Source: Cytophagales bacterium (GTDB taxonomy: Bacteria; Bacteroidota; Bacteroidia; Cytophagales; Cyclobacteriaceae). Taken from it: a stretch of 35,587 bases of DNA. Each line of letters starts with the position of its first letter. The stretch's first letter is position 1. This document shows positions 1 through 8,677 of this stretch, piece by piece. Position numbers and translations under genes: made by a program. Below the pieces are notes generated by a model. The model worked only from the letters and a program-made list of their open reading frames with translations, had not been told where the DNA came from and did not search any database. The stretch spans positions 1 to 35,587 of the forward strand of contig DAHVFH010000009.1 of assembly GCA_027317105.1 (NCBI GenBank), read 5' to 3'.

Positions 1-3000
1 AAGAAAATTGAATTTCAGGAGGTAATTTTTCTATAGTAAATTTTCCATCACCCTCATTCCACGCGATGATTGAAGAACAATAATTAAAGGTTTTTTTAAC
101 AGCGTCCTGTGTCCTTTGCTTTCCAAAAAGTTCTTCCACTGATTTTGAGGCATAGGAAATGTATTTCAAATTTTCCTTTTTGAGGTACACAAATTGCTCC
201 TCCATTTCCTTTTTCATAAAGACCGTAACATCTTTGTCATCAATTGTCCGCGTTATAAACTGTTGAATACTTCCATCAAAGCCAAAGTAATTTATCCAGA
301 GTTTAGCAGGATGAAGACTATCTGGTTTTAAATAAAAATTTTCACCAATATTTCCCAACACAAGATCGGTTTTTCCATCGCCATCCAGATCGGCAGCAGT
401 GATCGTTTGCCACCACCCACTTAGAGCGTTTAAATTGGATTGAATTTCCTGAAAGCGATTATTTTTGAACTTAAGTATTTTTGGGCCCATCCATTCGCCA
501 GTAATAATCAGCTCCTTTTTCATATCCCCTGTTATATCCGCTGTCACTGCTCCGGTGACCATTCCTAATTTTTTGAACTCCTTATAATCATCCCATTCCA
601 TTTCAGTAAAACGACCATCACCGTCATTCAATAAAAAATAACTTTCAGGGGAAACCCCATAAAGAAAGGAAACACTTCGTCCACCAATAAAAAGATCTAA
701 ATCTCCATCTTCATCAAAGTCAAAAGCAATGGCAGTCCCCACATTAGATTGATTTGGTGGAAACGCATCTTTTACAGCCGTGAAGTTTCCTTGCCCATCA
801 TTTTTGTATAATTGATGAGATAGTTTCGGAGACTTAGGCACGCTGTTGTTTCCCCCTGAACCAACAAACAAATCCTGGTCTCCATCGTGGTCACAATCAA
901 AAAATAAACACACTACTTCTTCATGGTCTGCATTTTCAATAAATGCCTTTTGTTTTTTTTCAATAAACGCACCGCCTTTGGTTTGCAAATACAAATGGCC
1001 GCCTTGCTTTAGCCCTCCTCCAATATACACATCATCAAGTCCATCATGATTTACATCCCCAACGGCTGCACGAGGTCCGTCTTTCGATAACATCCTGGGG
1101 ATATTTCGTTGTGAATAAAAGTCCACATAGTCATCTTCGGAGTGTTTAATGAAATTACTGGAAACACTCTCTAATAGAGGTAATTTTTCCTCAGCCTTCT
1201 CTTTTCGAGTTGAACCATTGGGTTTATAATTCAATGTATATACGCTATCTACAACTGGCGAATTCAATTTACTGAAAGTCCTGTCTGGCCAACTAATGAC
1301 AACAGAATCGATAGGCTTATTCTTTCCTTCGCCTAAGCCGACAATTATTTTATAATCCATAGACGATTGAAATCCTCTACTTGGAATCACTTCACGTGAA
1401 AAAATCTGATTATCCTTAAAGACCTCTACCTTTCCGCCTATAGCAAATTTATTCTGATCATTTCCCTTTAATACAAACCCGATATAATTATTACGACTTA
1501 ATTCAGATGAATTGTTTTGATAAACAAAGGCCGACTGGTTTACATTGTTCACCACAAGATCAAGATCTCCATCGTTATCCAAATCCCCATAGCTTGCTCC
1601 ATTTGAAAAAGAAGGTTGGCGAAACCCCCACTGGTCACCCACCTCCGTGAAAATCAAATTGCCATCATTCTTGAATGCCTTATTTTTTAACGGTGCGGAA
1701 GACATCTTGCCGGTAATCAAACTCATATCTTCGCGCTTCCCTGTGGTAACCATTTCCTGAATGATAGAACTAGAGAAAAAATTAATAAAATCCTGATCCG
1801 TGAGATCATAGCGGATACCATTACAGATATATAGATCATTAAATCCATCGTTGTCGGCATCAAACATCAGTGCCCCCCAACTCCAATCCGATGCCTGAAC
1901 ACCACTGTAGTAAGCAATCTCCATAAACTTTCCGTTTTTGTTATTCAGTTGAAGTGTGTTCTGCATGAATTGATGATAAAATCCAGAAGTTTCTTTTAAA
2001 TGGTGGGTGTCGTAATTATCAAACGAAGCAGTTGTTTTTAAGCGATAATCGTTATCAGGAAGCATATCCGTAGTAAAAAAATCTGGATACCCGTCATTAT
2101 TGATGTCTTGCATATCAGCACCCATAGAAGCCAAACTCGTGTGTTGTACCCAATCTTCAATTTCATCTTTAAAAGTTCCGTTTTTTTGATTGATGTACAG
2201 ATAATCCCTTTCAAAAAAATCATTGGAGACATACACATCAAGATATCCATCACGATTTACATCTCCGATGGTAACCCCCAAACCAAGACTGATTAAACTT
2301 CCATGAATCCCTGCTTCGTGGGTAACTTCTTTAAACTTCCCATTGTCATTTCTGTACAAATGATCACCACCACCTTTCAAAAATTCAGGGACGTTCCATT
2401 GCTTAACCGGTACTTCACGCTTATTGGCATAGTTAAGGGTGTTCACAGGAATAGGTGAATTATTAACCATAAAACAATCAAGATCCCCATCCATATCGTA
2501 ATCAAAAAACGAAGCCTGGGTAGTGTACCCAATTTCGTCAAGGCCAAACTCCTTTGCGCGCTCTGTGAACGTCAAATCATGATTATTAATAAATAGTTGA
2601 TTCCTCCTCAACAAGCTATCCATCATATTGCCCGCATTGCAGACATAGATATCAAGCCAGCCATCGTTATTAATGTCAACAAAATTAACCCCTGTCGACC
2701 ACTGTTTCTTCTTGGCAAATCCTGCCGAACTTGAAATGTCCTTAAACTTCATCCCCCCTAAGTTCAGGTATAGTTTGTTTGCCACCTGATTGCCAGTGAA
2801 AAACACATCAGCTAGCCCGTCATTATTGATATCGCCAATCGCTACACCACCCCCATTATAGAAATTGCGATAATTAAAAACATTAGCTTGTTTTGATTCA
2901 ATTAGGGTATTTGAAAAATCTATGCCTGAATCGGTCACTAAACTAAAAAGTGTTTTTTCCTGTTCACTTCGGCACGACCAAAGAGACAATAAAAGAAAAC

Positions 3001-3019
3001 CTATTATAAATCTTATCAT
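1..3019 (-). CDS. FG-GAP/VCBS repeat lipoprotein with ASPIC/UnbV domain (3' end cut by window)
   Basis: An open frame starts at ATG 3019 and runs off the left edge: 1006 codons with no stop. The N-terminus is a lipoprotein signal (MIRFIIGFLLLSLWSC, lipid Cys16). At least eleven D-x-[ND]-x-D-G motifs follow, such as DINNDGWLD, DYDMDGDLD, DVNRDGYLD, DADNDGFND, DLDNDGDLD and DLDGDGKTD. These are the calcium-binding loops of FG-GAP/VCBS beta-propeller blades. Residues about 505-590 (from NYIGFVLKG to VVISWPD) resemble the ASPIC/UnbV domain, with more blades after it. This matches the CRTAC1-like proteins of Bacteroidota, usually about 1,100 residues, so only the last part should be missing. Such proteins often sit beside SusC/SusD pairs, as here. 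Inferred role: a surface lipoprotein that helps capture or process a polymeric nutrient. No catalytic site is visible. It has its own leader and is separated from susD by a terminator. Confidence 0.9.
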   Translation of the reverse strand, partial: MIRFIIGFLLLSLWSCRSEQEKTLFSLVTDSGIDFSNTLIESKQANVFNYRNFYNGGGVAIGDINNDGLADVFFTGNQVANKLYLNLGGMKFKDISSSAGFAKKKQWSTGVNFVDINNDGWLDIYVCNAGNMMDSLLRRNQLFINNHDLTFTERAKEFGLDEIGYTTQASFFDYDMDGDLDCFMVNNSPIPVNTLNYANKREVPVKQWNVPEFLKGGGDHLYRNDNGKFKEVTHEAGIHGSLISLGLGVTIGDVNRDGYLDVYVSNDFFERDYLYINQKNGTFKDEIEDWVQHTSLASMGADMQDINNDGYPDFFTTDMLPDNDYRLKTTASFDNYDTHHLKETSGFYHQFMQNTLQLNNKNGKFMEIAYYSGVQASDWSWGALMFDADNDGFNDLYICNGIRYDLTDQDFINFFSSSIIQEMVTTGKREDMSLITGKMSSAPLKNKAFKNDGNLIFTEVGDQWGFRQPSFSNGASYGDLDNDGDLDLVVNNVNQSAFVYQNNSSELSRNNYIGFVLKGNDQNKFAIGGKVEVFKDNQIFSREVIPSRGFQSSMDYKIIVGLGEGKNKPIDSVVISWPDRTFSKLNSPVVDSVYTLNYKPNGSTRKEKAEEKLPLLESVSSNFIKHSEDDYVDFYSQRNIPRMLSKDGPRAAVGDVNHDGLDDVYIGGGLKQGGHLYLQTKGGAFIEKKQKAFIENADHEEVVCLFFDCDHDGDQDLFVGSGGNNSVPKSPKLSHQLYKNDGQGNFTAVKDAFPPNQSNVGTAIAFDFDEDGDLDLFIGGRSVSFLYGVSPESYFLLNDGDGRFTEMEWDDYKEFKKLGMVTGAVTADITGDMKKELIITGEWMGPKILKFKNNRFQEIQSNLNALSGWWQTITAADLDGDGKTDLVLGNIGENFYLKPDSLHPAKLWINYFGFDGSIQQFITRTIDDKDVTVFMKKEMEEQFVYLKKENLKYISYASKSVEELFGKQRTQDAVKKTFNYCSSIIAWNEGDGKFTIEKLPPEIQFS

Positions 3020-3046
3020 GAAAAAAGAATCACCTTTGATATTGTA

Positions 3047-3054
3047 CAAAGCTA
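3047..3054 (-). promoter_or_regulatory. Candidate Bacteroidota -7 box for the FG-GAP gene
   Basis: The minus strand reads TAGCTTTG, an exact match to the Bacteroidota -7 consensus TAnnTTTG, 28 bases upstream of the ATG at 3019. No convincing TTTG -33 element lies at the usual spacing, so this is only a candidate. There is no clear Shine-Dalgarno before the start codon. Confidence 0.35.
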
Positions 3055-3218
3055 AATAATTTAGACAGCCTCTTAATTATAGAAAGAAGTGGGACACTAT
3101 TTTGTGCAGGTTATTCTTTTTCAACACTGTCACCTGTACTTTGGCTGAACGGTTTGATATTCGCACGATGGTAAAAGAAAATTTAATTTAAAAGCTGCTC
3201 TTAATGAAGCTATAAAAG

Positions 3219-3246
3219 AAAAGGCCACTACAAGTAATGGCCTTTC
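3219..3246 (-). terminator. Rho-independent terminator after susD
   Basis: AAAGGCCA (3220-3227) and TGGCCTTT (3238-3245) form a perfect 8-bp stem with a 10-base loop. Read on the minus strand, the stem is followed by a T-rich run (TTCTTTTATA). It lies 24 bases past the susD stop, so it should end the susC-susD transcript and separate it from the FG-GAP gene downstream. Confidence 0.75.
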
Positions 3247-3269
3247 TATCTCATGCAAAATCCTTTCTC

Positions 3270-4946
3270 TTAGTAACCGTAATTTTGAGTCAAATTAGGA
3301 TTTGACGATAACGCAATCAACGGTATTGGGAAAACACAACGGGAAGGATCAGAAGGAGTAGTCCTTTCCATTACCGGTTGATTGAATACACCAAAACGGA
3401 TCATATCATTCCTTCTCCAACCTTCACACCACATCTCTTTACCACGTTCAGTGAGCAAGCCCGGGAGATCAATAGATTGTAATTTAGTTAATGCTTGGCC
3501 AGTGGAAACGCCAGCACTTTGCTTCATCGGGTCAGATTGAATATAAGCACCTCCGCGATTGGCAATAATGCCATTTACAATAGCCAAGGCAGTTTCTCCA
3601 TTTGTATCTGAACCGCCTCTTAAAATTGCTTCTGCTTTCATCAACCTTGCATCTGCAAACCGAAAGAATACAAAATCATTCGGGCTTGCAGAACCATTGG
3701 ATGAGTTAAATGTGTTGGGATGAATAGGATACTTATTTGTTCTTATGCCCTTGGTTTCTGTTGAGAAAAAGAGGCTCGCGTCAGGGGTAAATACCAATGG
3801 GTTGCCACTTCGATCAGTTAGTGGGGCTAGTTGAGTGTTAGGGGCTACAGCTCCTGCAGAACCAGCTGTTTTACCGACAGGCCCGTATATCTGGCCAACC
3901 AAAAAGCCAGCATTATAGCCTACACTATCAGAGTATTCTGGGAGCCAAGAATTTCTTCTTGCATCCATGGGATCAAACGCATTGTAAAAATCAGAGAGGG
4001 TAACAAAACCGTTCCAACCGCTCGGCACCATGTGGTAGTGTGCACCCATAAAAATGGGAAACTGAACAGTAATACCCAACGCTTTTGGCCTTACGAAAAT
4101 ATTCTCAGTACTCGAAGTAGCATTCGTCCAAGCAAAATTATCCCAATAGTTCTTCGACAATTGAAGGTTACCATTACTTGCAATCGCATTGCATAATGTT
4201 ATCACTTGGCTCATATCGGCTGGGTCAAAAGTAAACGGGCCTGCAGCGTTTTTAGGATCTTGTTTAAAAACAGCCTTATTTAAAAGGGTTTTTGCTAAAA
4301 GGAACTCAGCAGCTTCCAGGGTAGCTACAGTACGTGTTCCTGCTGTCCCATCAAATTTTGGAAGTGCCGATGAGCCAGTTGCCGCTATTACAGCCTGCAA
4401 TTCGCTGATGATAAAATCACAAGCTTCCGACCGGGTAAATACCATGGGTATATCGCCAACGGCCGCAGTCGCTGGTCGATGTTGTACTACCCCGAAAAGG
4501 TCACAAGCAAGATAGGAGAAATAAGCCCTAAGGAATTTCCCTGCGGTTTGCTGCTGTCCTGTAGTAGCTTCGGCAATCAACGTTGTTTGAAAAAGAGCCC
4601 CATTTAGCATATTCCAGGTATCATTGATCTGATTGTGCGAGGCATCCCAGGCATGCAAGTGCAACTTGCGCCAGGTTCCAAAATCATCCCAGTCGGTACC
4701 TCTTGTCGGGCCCATCATTTCATCCGAGGTATGCTCCTCCATAGCAAACCAGTTGGACTGCGTTACCAAGCCGTTCAATTGGTTATACACGGAGGCAAGA
4801 TCCGGAGGCGTAGGCGTACCGGATTCATTAAGTATTGGAATGGAATTAGGATTCTTCACCACCACATCCAGAGAGCATGAAACTGAAAGAAACATGGCGA
4901 TCAACACCATCACTTTCATAAATCGATTACTGCTTTTCATTTTCAT
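3270..4946 (-). CDS. RagB/SusD family nutrient-binding outer-membrane lipoprotein
   Basis: The 558-residue product has a lipoprotein signal peptide ending in SVSC (Cys24), as expected for a surface-exposed SusD lipoprotein. SusD proteins have a TPR-based helical fold and cap the SusC channel, delivering oligosaccharides or peptides. Family-like segments include AEFLLAKTLLNKAVF (TPR-like helices), FRFADARLMKAEAILRGG, and the C-terminal LLTERGKEMWCEGWRRNDMI followed by FPIPLIAL, a typical SusD ending. The length is normal. The gene starts 11 bases after the susC stop, so the two are cotranscribed, and a hairpin terminator follows. The substrate cannot be read from the sequence because no glycoside hydrolase, sulfatase or peptidase lies beside it. 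A second Met (codon 3) is an alternative start and would not affect the signal peptide. Confidence 0.95.
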   Translation of the reverse strand: MKMKSSNRFMKVMVLIAMFLSVSCSLDVVVKNPNSIPILNESGTPTPPDLASVYNQLNGLVTQSNWFAMEEHTSDEMMGPTRGTDWDDFGTWRKLHLHAWDASHNQINDTWNMLNGALFQTTLIAEATTGQQQTAGKFLRAYFSYLACDLFGVVQHRPATAAVGDIPMVFTRSEACDFIISELQAVIAATGSSALPKFDGTAGTRTVATLEAAEFLLAKTLLNKAVFKQDPKNAAGPFTFDPADMSQVITLCNAIASNGNLQLSKNYWDNFAWTNATSSTENIFVRPKALGITVQFPIFMGAHYHMVPSGWNGFVTLSDFYNAFDPMDARRNSWLPEYSDSVGYNAGFLVGQIYGPVGKTAGSAGAVAPNTQLAPLTDRSGNPLVFTPDASLFFSTETKGIRTNKYPIHPNTFNSSNGSASPNDFVFFRFADARLMKAEAILRGGSDTNGETALAIVNGIIANRGGAYIQSDPMKQSAGVSTGQALTKLQSIDLPGLLTERGKEMWCEGWRRNDMIRFGVFNQPVMERTTPSDPSRCVFPIPLIALSSNPNLTQNYGY

Positions 4947-4957
4947 ATCATTAATAT

Positions 4958-7900
4958 TTAAAACGTCATGTTTACACCTAATGTTATTGTCCTTGGTTGT
5001 GGATAACCAACGTAGTCAAACCCGCGCGATGGAACACCATTTAAACTGTGGTCAACGTTAACCTGAGGATCCAAACCGCTATATTTTGTCCACAATGCCA
5101 GGTTTTGTCCTGAAACATTCACATTCAAAGAATGAATAACCTTTGAATTCAAGTTAAACTTATAGTTAAGCTGCACATTTTGAAGTCTAATGAAATTTCC
5201 CTTTTCCAAAAACCGGGTAGAAACGCTCCCAGGATTGATTCCGCTTTCGGGGCTATTGGCCGCAGCAGCAGTAACATTATGGGCAGTTTTCAAACTTCCC
5301 TTTAAGAACAGGGCGTTGGCCGTATTGTTGTACACATAAAATCCGGTCTGCGTTTGAAGAAACACCTGTAGGCTCCAGTTTCCATAGGTGAAATTATTGG
5401 TCAACCCAGCAGCAAATTTAGGGAGCGCACTACCGACCAGTTGATTTTTGCTGCCATCTGCATACTTAGCATAACCATTGGTATCAAACCCTTGAAATAC
5501 AGGCATATTAAATGTATACAGCGAATGTCCATTGGTTATTGTTTGCGCATAAGCACCACTCAAACCTTGTCCGTTAACTTGTCCGGTGTTGATAGTGTAA
5601 GGAAAGTTTTTGGTCGTATTGTTATAAAAGGTCTGGTTATAATCAATGTTCCAATTGAACTTGCCTTTAATAATCGCTTCGTAGTGGAAATTGAATTCCA
5701 CCCCTGAGTTCACCACAATACCCTTCAAATTCGAATAGTAATTACTGGTGGCACTAAACCCACCTGGAGTAGGGCCGAAAAAAATCATGTTTCTGCGCTC
5801 TGTATGGAAATAATCAATGGTTCCAGATAACCGGCTGCTTTTAATCGCCCAATCCAAACCTACTCCCGTAGTAGTGGCTACTTCCCATTTCAAATTAGGG
5901 TTCCCTTGGTGGTCAAGAGCAGTAATCGATTTACCCGTGGCGGGGTCAACCATGGTTTGATTAAGATTGACGGCACTATATGGAGTCAAAGGATCCTGAT
6001 TACCGATTTGGCCATAATTCGTCCGAAAACTAAACTCGGAAAACAATCTTCCAAGGTTATTTTCTGTAAATGATTCTTTCAATAGCTTCCATTTAATTGC
6101 GCCCGCAGGAAATACGCCATACTTATTAGCCGAGCCAAACTTAGAAGAACCATCCACCCGAACTGTTCCTGTAATCAAATATTTATCCATAAAGCCATAA
6201 TTCACTCTGGCAAAGTAGGATTGAATAGAATATTGGGCGTTCTGAGAAATGTATGCAGGAGCTATGTTAGTGAAATTATTAATGTCCTTTATAAATGGAT
6301 CACCCTCTTTAACAACGGGTGTCTTCAATCCCCAGCCAACATTGCCATAACTATTGGTTTGATAGGTTTGGAAAGAATAGCCACCTAATGCATTAATGGT
6401 ACTGTTTCCAATGGTTTTATCGTACGTAAGTGTCTCCTCAGCCAAGGCGGACATCGTATTCACATATTGGTTTGTTGCTCTCCCGTTTCCGTTAACAGGG
6501 TTATTGTAGTTAATACCAAATGACTGCCCCGAACTTGTAGCCGGAGTAGTGTTTGCCAGATTCCATGCACTTGGAATACGGGGGTCTGCAAAAGCCTTCC
6601 GTACACTTTGTGAGGTGTTGAGACCAAAAGTTGATTTAAAAACTAAACCTTTAGTGATTTCATAACTTGCATTAATATTTGACAGCATTCTGTTGATATT
6701 GTCATTGTCGGTGAATTGATTCAACATCGCTACTGGGTTTCGGTTGCCGTCAAGCAGGTCAAAGTATCCGTTAGGACCAGTTGAGCTGTATACCGGATTA
6801 GTAGGATTATACGAAATCATCGCCCCCACCAAACTGCCTTGATACCCCGCGTTATTGGTATTGGGTGCATACGAGTCTTTTACATTAGAAAAGGTAGAAG
6901 ACACGTTCAAAACTAATTTATCATTTAAGAATTTGGTAGAGAAATTCAACCGGCCGGTCATTCTTTGCAAATTGCTATGTTTCAAAATGCCTTCCTGGTT
7001 TTCAATATTTCCGCTCAAGCGCAACGTAGATTTACCACTTGACATTCCCCATCCCAAGTTATATCCTTGCGAAATTGCCTGACGATAAATCTGATCTTGC
7101 CAGTTTGTGTTGGCTCCATTATTAACAGGAGGCCCAGCCACAGCAGCAGCAGCAGCAGCAGGCGAAACACCTGCAGATATATTTGCCGCTTGTACGCCAT
7201 TTAAAAAATCAGGGCCATTTAACAAATTATAACGATTGCGTGGGTTTGCTACTGCGAGATACGTACCGAATGAAAACTGGCCTTTTTTACCCATACCCGA
7301 ACCACTTTTTGTAGTAACAAGGATAACGCCATTGGCACCCCTTGAACCATAAATAGCAGCCGCAGAGGCATCTTTCAATACCGTCATGCTGGCAATATCT
7401 GCAGGATTAAGGAAAATTAACGGGTTTTTAGGAGTAGATGTACCTTCAATACCACTGGCAGAACCTGAAGTTCCTGTACTATTGTCTAAAGGCACACCAT
7501 CGACCACATAAAGCGGAAGGTTATTTCCGGTAATCGAAGAAGTCCCTCTGATGTTTACCGTTGAGGCCGCTCCCGGCTCACCGCTGGAAGGTGTAATGAC
7601 CACTCCAGACATTCTACCTTGCAACAATTGATCGGGGGATGCGATCACCCCTTTCGTAAAGCTTTCAGGCCCGATGGCTGCCACCGATCCGGTGAGATCC
7701 TTTACTTTAGCTGATCCGTAACCAATGACAACTACTTCATTTAGCGTGCTAGCACTTGGAGCCAAAGAAACATCTATGACCGTTTGAGAGCCTACAGCAA
7801 TTTCGTGAGTCTCATAGCCGATGAAAGAAAATAACAATAACGCATTGGAGCCGACACTAATTTTGTAGTTACCTTCTCCGTCAGTTACCGTGCCATTAGA

Positions 7901-8059
7901 GGTTCCCTTCACAGCGATCGTTACCCCGGGAAGCGGAGAATTATCATCTCCCGATTTCACATTACCTGTTACGGTGATTTCCTGAGCTGCGGCTGCAAAA
8001 ACGCCACACATCAACAACACCGTCAGATACCTGCACACATACAGATACAATTTTGTCAT
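4958..8059 (-). CDS. SusC/RagA family TonB-linked outer-membrane transporter
   Basis: The 1033-residue product has a signal peptide ending near FAAAAQ, then a carboxypeptidase-regulatory-like domain (about 27-110: VTGNVKSGDDNSPLPGVTIA, then GNYKISV and FIGYET). A TonB-dependent plug follows (EVVVIGYGSAKVKDLTGSVA, LYVVDGVPLDN, VLKDASAAAIYGSRGANGVI), all hallmarks of SusC. The rest is a large beta-barrel ending in Phe (GVNMTF), the usual outer-membrane signature. It imports nutrients captured by the SusD lipoprotein encoded 11 bases downstream and is powered by TonB/ExbB/ExbD; a full set is encoded at 9817-12624. An in-frame (CAG)7 tract encodes Ala301-306 near the plug/barrel boundary. The upstream region carries two LacI-type operators, suggesting sugar-responsive control. 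Confidence 0.96.
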   Translation of the reverse strand: MTKLYLYVCRYLTVLLMCGVFAAAAQEITVTGNVKSGDDNSPLPGVTIAVKGTSNGTVTDGEGNYKISVGSNALLLFSFIGYETHEIAVGSQTVIDVSLAPSASTLNEVVVIGYGSAKVKDLTGSVAAIGPESFTKGVIASPDQLLQGRMSGVVITPSSGEPGAASTVNIRGTSSITGNNLPLYVVDGVPLDNSTGTSGSASGIEGTSTPKNPLIFLNPADIASMTVLKDASAAAIYGSRGANGVILVTTKSGSGMGKKGQFSFGTYLAVANPRNRYNLLNGPDFLNGVQAANISAGVSPAAAAAAVAGPPVNNGANTNWQDQIYRQAISQGYNLGWGMSSGKSTLRLSGNIENQEGILKHSNLQRMTGRLNFSTKFLNDKLVLNVSSTFSNVKDSYAPNTNNAGYQGSLVGAMISYNPTNPVYSSTGPNGYFDLLDGNRNPVAMLNQFTDNDNINRMLSNINASYEITKGLVFKSTFGLNTSQSVRKAFADPRIPSAWNLANTTPATSSGQSFGINYNNPVNGNGRATNQYVNTMSALAEETLTYDKTIGNSTINALGGYSFQTYQTNSYGNVGWGLKTPVVKEGDPFIKDINNFTNIAPAYISQNAQYSIQSYFARVNYGFMDKYLITGTVRVDGSSKFGSANKYGVFPAGAIKWKLLKESFTENNLGRLFSEFSFRTNYGQIGNQDPLTPYSAVNLNQTMVDPATGKSITALDHQGNPNLKWEVATTTGVGLDWAIKSSRLSGTIDYFHTERRNMIFFGPTPGGFSATSNYYSNLKGIVVNSGVEFNFHYEAIIKGKFNWNIDYNQTFYNNTTKNFPYTINTGQVNGQGLSGAYAQTITNGHSLYTFNMPVFQGFDTNGYAKYADGSKNQLVGSALPKFAAGLTNNFTYGNWSLQVFLQTQTGFYVYNNTANALFLKGSLKTAHNVTAAAANSPESGINPGSVSTRFLEKGNFIRLQNVQLNYKFNLNSKVIHSLNVNVSGQNLALWTKYSGLDPQVNVDHSLNGVPSRGFDYVGYPQPRTITLGVNMTF
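7141..7161. repeat. (CAG)7 trinucleotide tract inside susC
   Basis: Seven exact CAG units on the plus strand are read on the minus strand as GCT codons giving Ala301-306. Being in frame, length changes would alter a poly-Ala stretch without breaking the gene. Confidence 0.9.
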
Positions 8060-8214
8060 AAAAGATTAAGTTTAGGGTTTAGTAAATTGATTAGAAGGTT
8101 TAGTAAAATTCTGTCCATAGGTTATAAGTTATAAAAAATAATAAATAATCTTCGAAAGTTGAGACTTAGTCTAGTATTAAACAAGTGGAACGAGCTACAA
8201 TTTACATTTTTTTT

Positions 8215-8230
8215 TGCGCAAACGATTGTA
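8215..8230. promoter_or_regulatory. LacI-family operator, susC-proximal copy
   Basis: The site reads TGCGCAAACGATTGTA. Its core GCAAACGATTGT is a near-palindrome of the LacI-family type (CGCAA..CG..TTGCG), centred between 8223 and 8224, about 164 bp upstream of the susC start. It shares the nine-base AAACGATTG core with the second site. On the minus strand its TTTG could serve as a -33 element, though only 14 bases from TAAATTG, which is tighter than usual. Confidence 0.6.
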
Positions 8231-8301
8231 TTTTTGATTAATTTATCGAATGGAATAAGGTTTTAAGACAAAAAACACGAAAATCAATCTACTGTAATTT
8301 A

Positions 8302-8315
8302 CGCAAACGATTGCG
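8302..8315. promoter_or_regulatory. LacI-family operator, susC-distal copy
   Basis: CGCAAACGATTGCG has perfect inverted CGCAA/TTGCG half-sites around a central CG and matches the LacI/PurR/CcpA operator type. It is centred between 8308 and 8309, 85 bp (about 8.1 helical turns) from the proximal copy, a spacing that suits looping by a tetrameric repressor. No LacI-family gene lies in the window. Confidence 0.65.
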
Positions 8316-8429
8316 CATTTTTTCGAATTCATACTAAGAGATCGTTAATCCGATACAAGCCAACATGCTGTTGGGTATCATTTCGTTCCTTATAAAGTTT
8401 CTAAGGGTGATATGGATCATGAAAATCCA

Positions 8430-8471
8430 AATGTGTTGCAATGAATAATTAATGTGTTGCAATGAATAATT
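8430..8471. repeat. Perfect 21-bp tandem duplication
   Basis: Two identical 21-base units abut exactly (8430-8450 and 8451-8471). Each starts AATGTGTTGC and ends in AATAATT. There are only two copies, no spacer and no associated gene. It looks like a recent duplication or a doubled binding site in the divergent susC/dedA region. Confidence 0.9.
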
Positions 8472-8677
8472 ATGGAGCGCAGGTCAAATTCGAATTGCAG
8501 CCTACAGTATCACAGCGTCAAAACCACGCGTTAATCAAACCAAAAGTTGTAATTTGCAGCCGAATGTTGGCAATTCTGTTGCTTCCCTCGTTTCACTCCA
8601 AATAATTCGCTGATAGCGGTAAGGGGGGGTAATAACTTTTTTTTGTTTATTTGAAAAAAACTGGCTTAACTATATCC

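Larger units (their letters stand above)
8060..8677. other. Long divergent intergenic region between susC and dedA
   Basis: This 618-base A/T-rich region has no convincing gene. The susC side holds an 11-base direct repeat, GGTTTAGTAAA, at 8076-8086 and 8097-8107 (21-bp period) in the leader, and two LacI-type operators. The middle holds a 21-bp tandem duplication. The dedA side holds a G7 run at 8623-8629. No perfect TAnnTTTG box was found for susC. The nearest are TAAATTG (minus, 8204-8198) and TAGATTG (minus, 8291-8285), each lying just downstream of one operator. Confidence 0.7.

Noticed and set aside
3831..5061. Several plus-strand open frames of 80-140 codons
   Set aside because: They lie opposite susD and the end of susC, which have clear family motifs. 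Their translations look like random, Cys/Arg-rich shadow sequence.
8430..8471. CRISPR-like repeat
   Set aside because: There are only two copies with no spacer and no cas gene; it is a simple tandem duplication.
8651..8677. TTG start for dedA
   Set aside because: It would add nine residues (MKKTGLTIS) of no family value; ATG 8678 is a better start codon.
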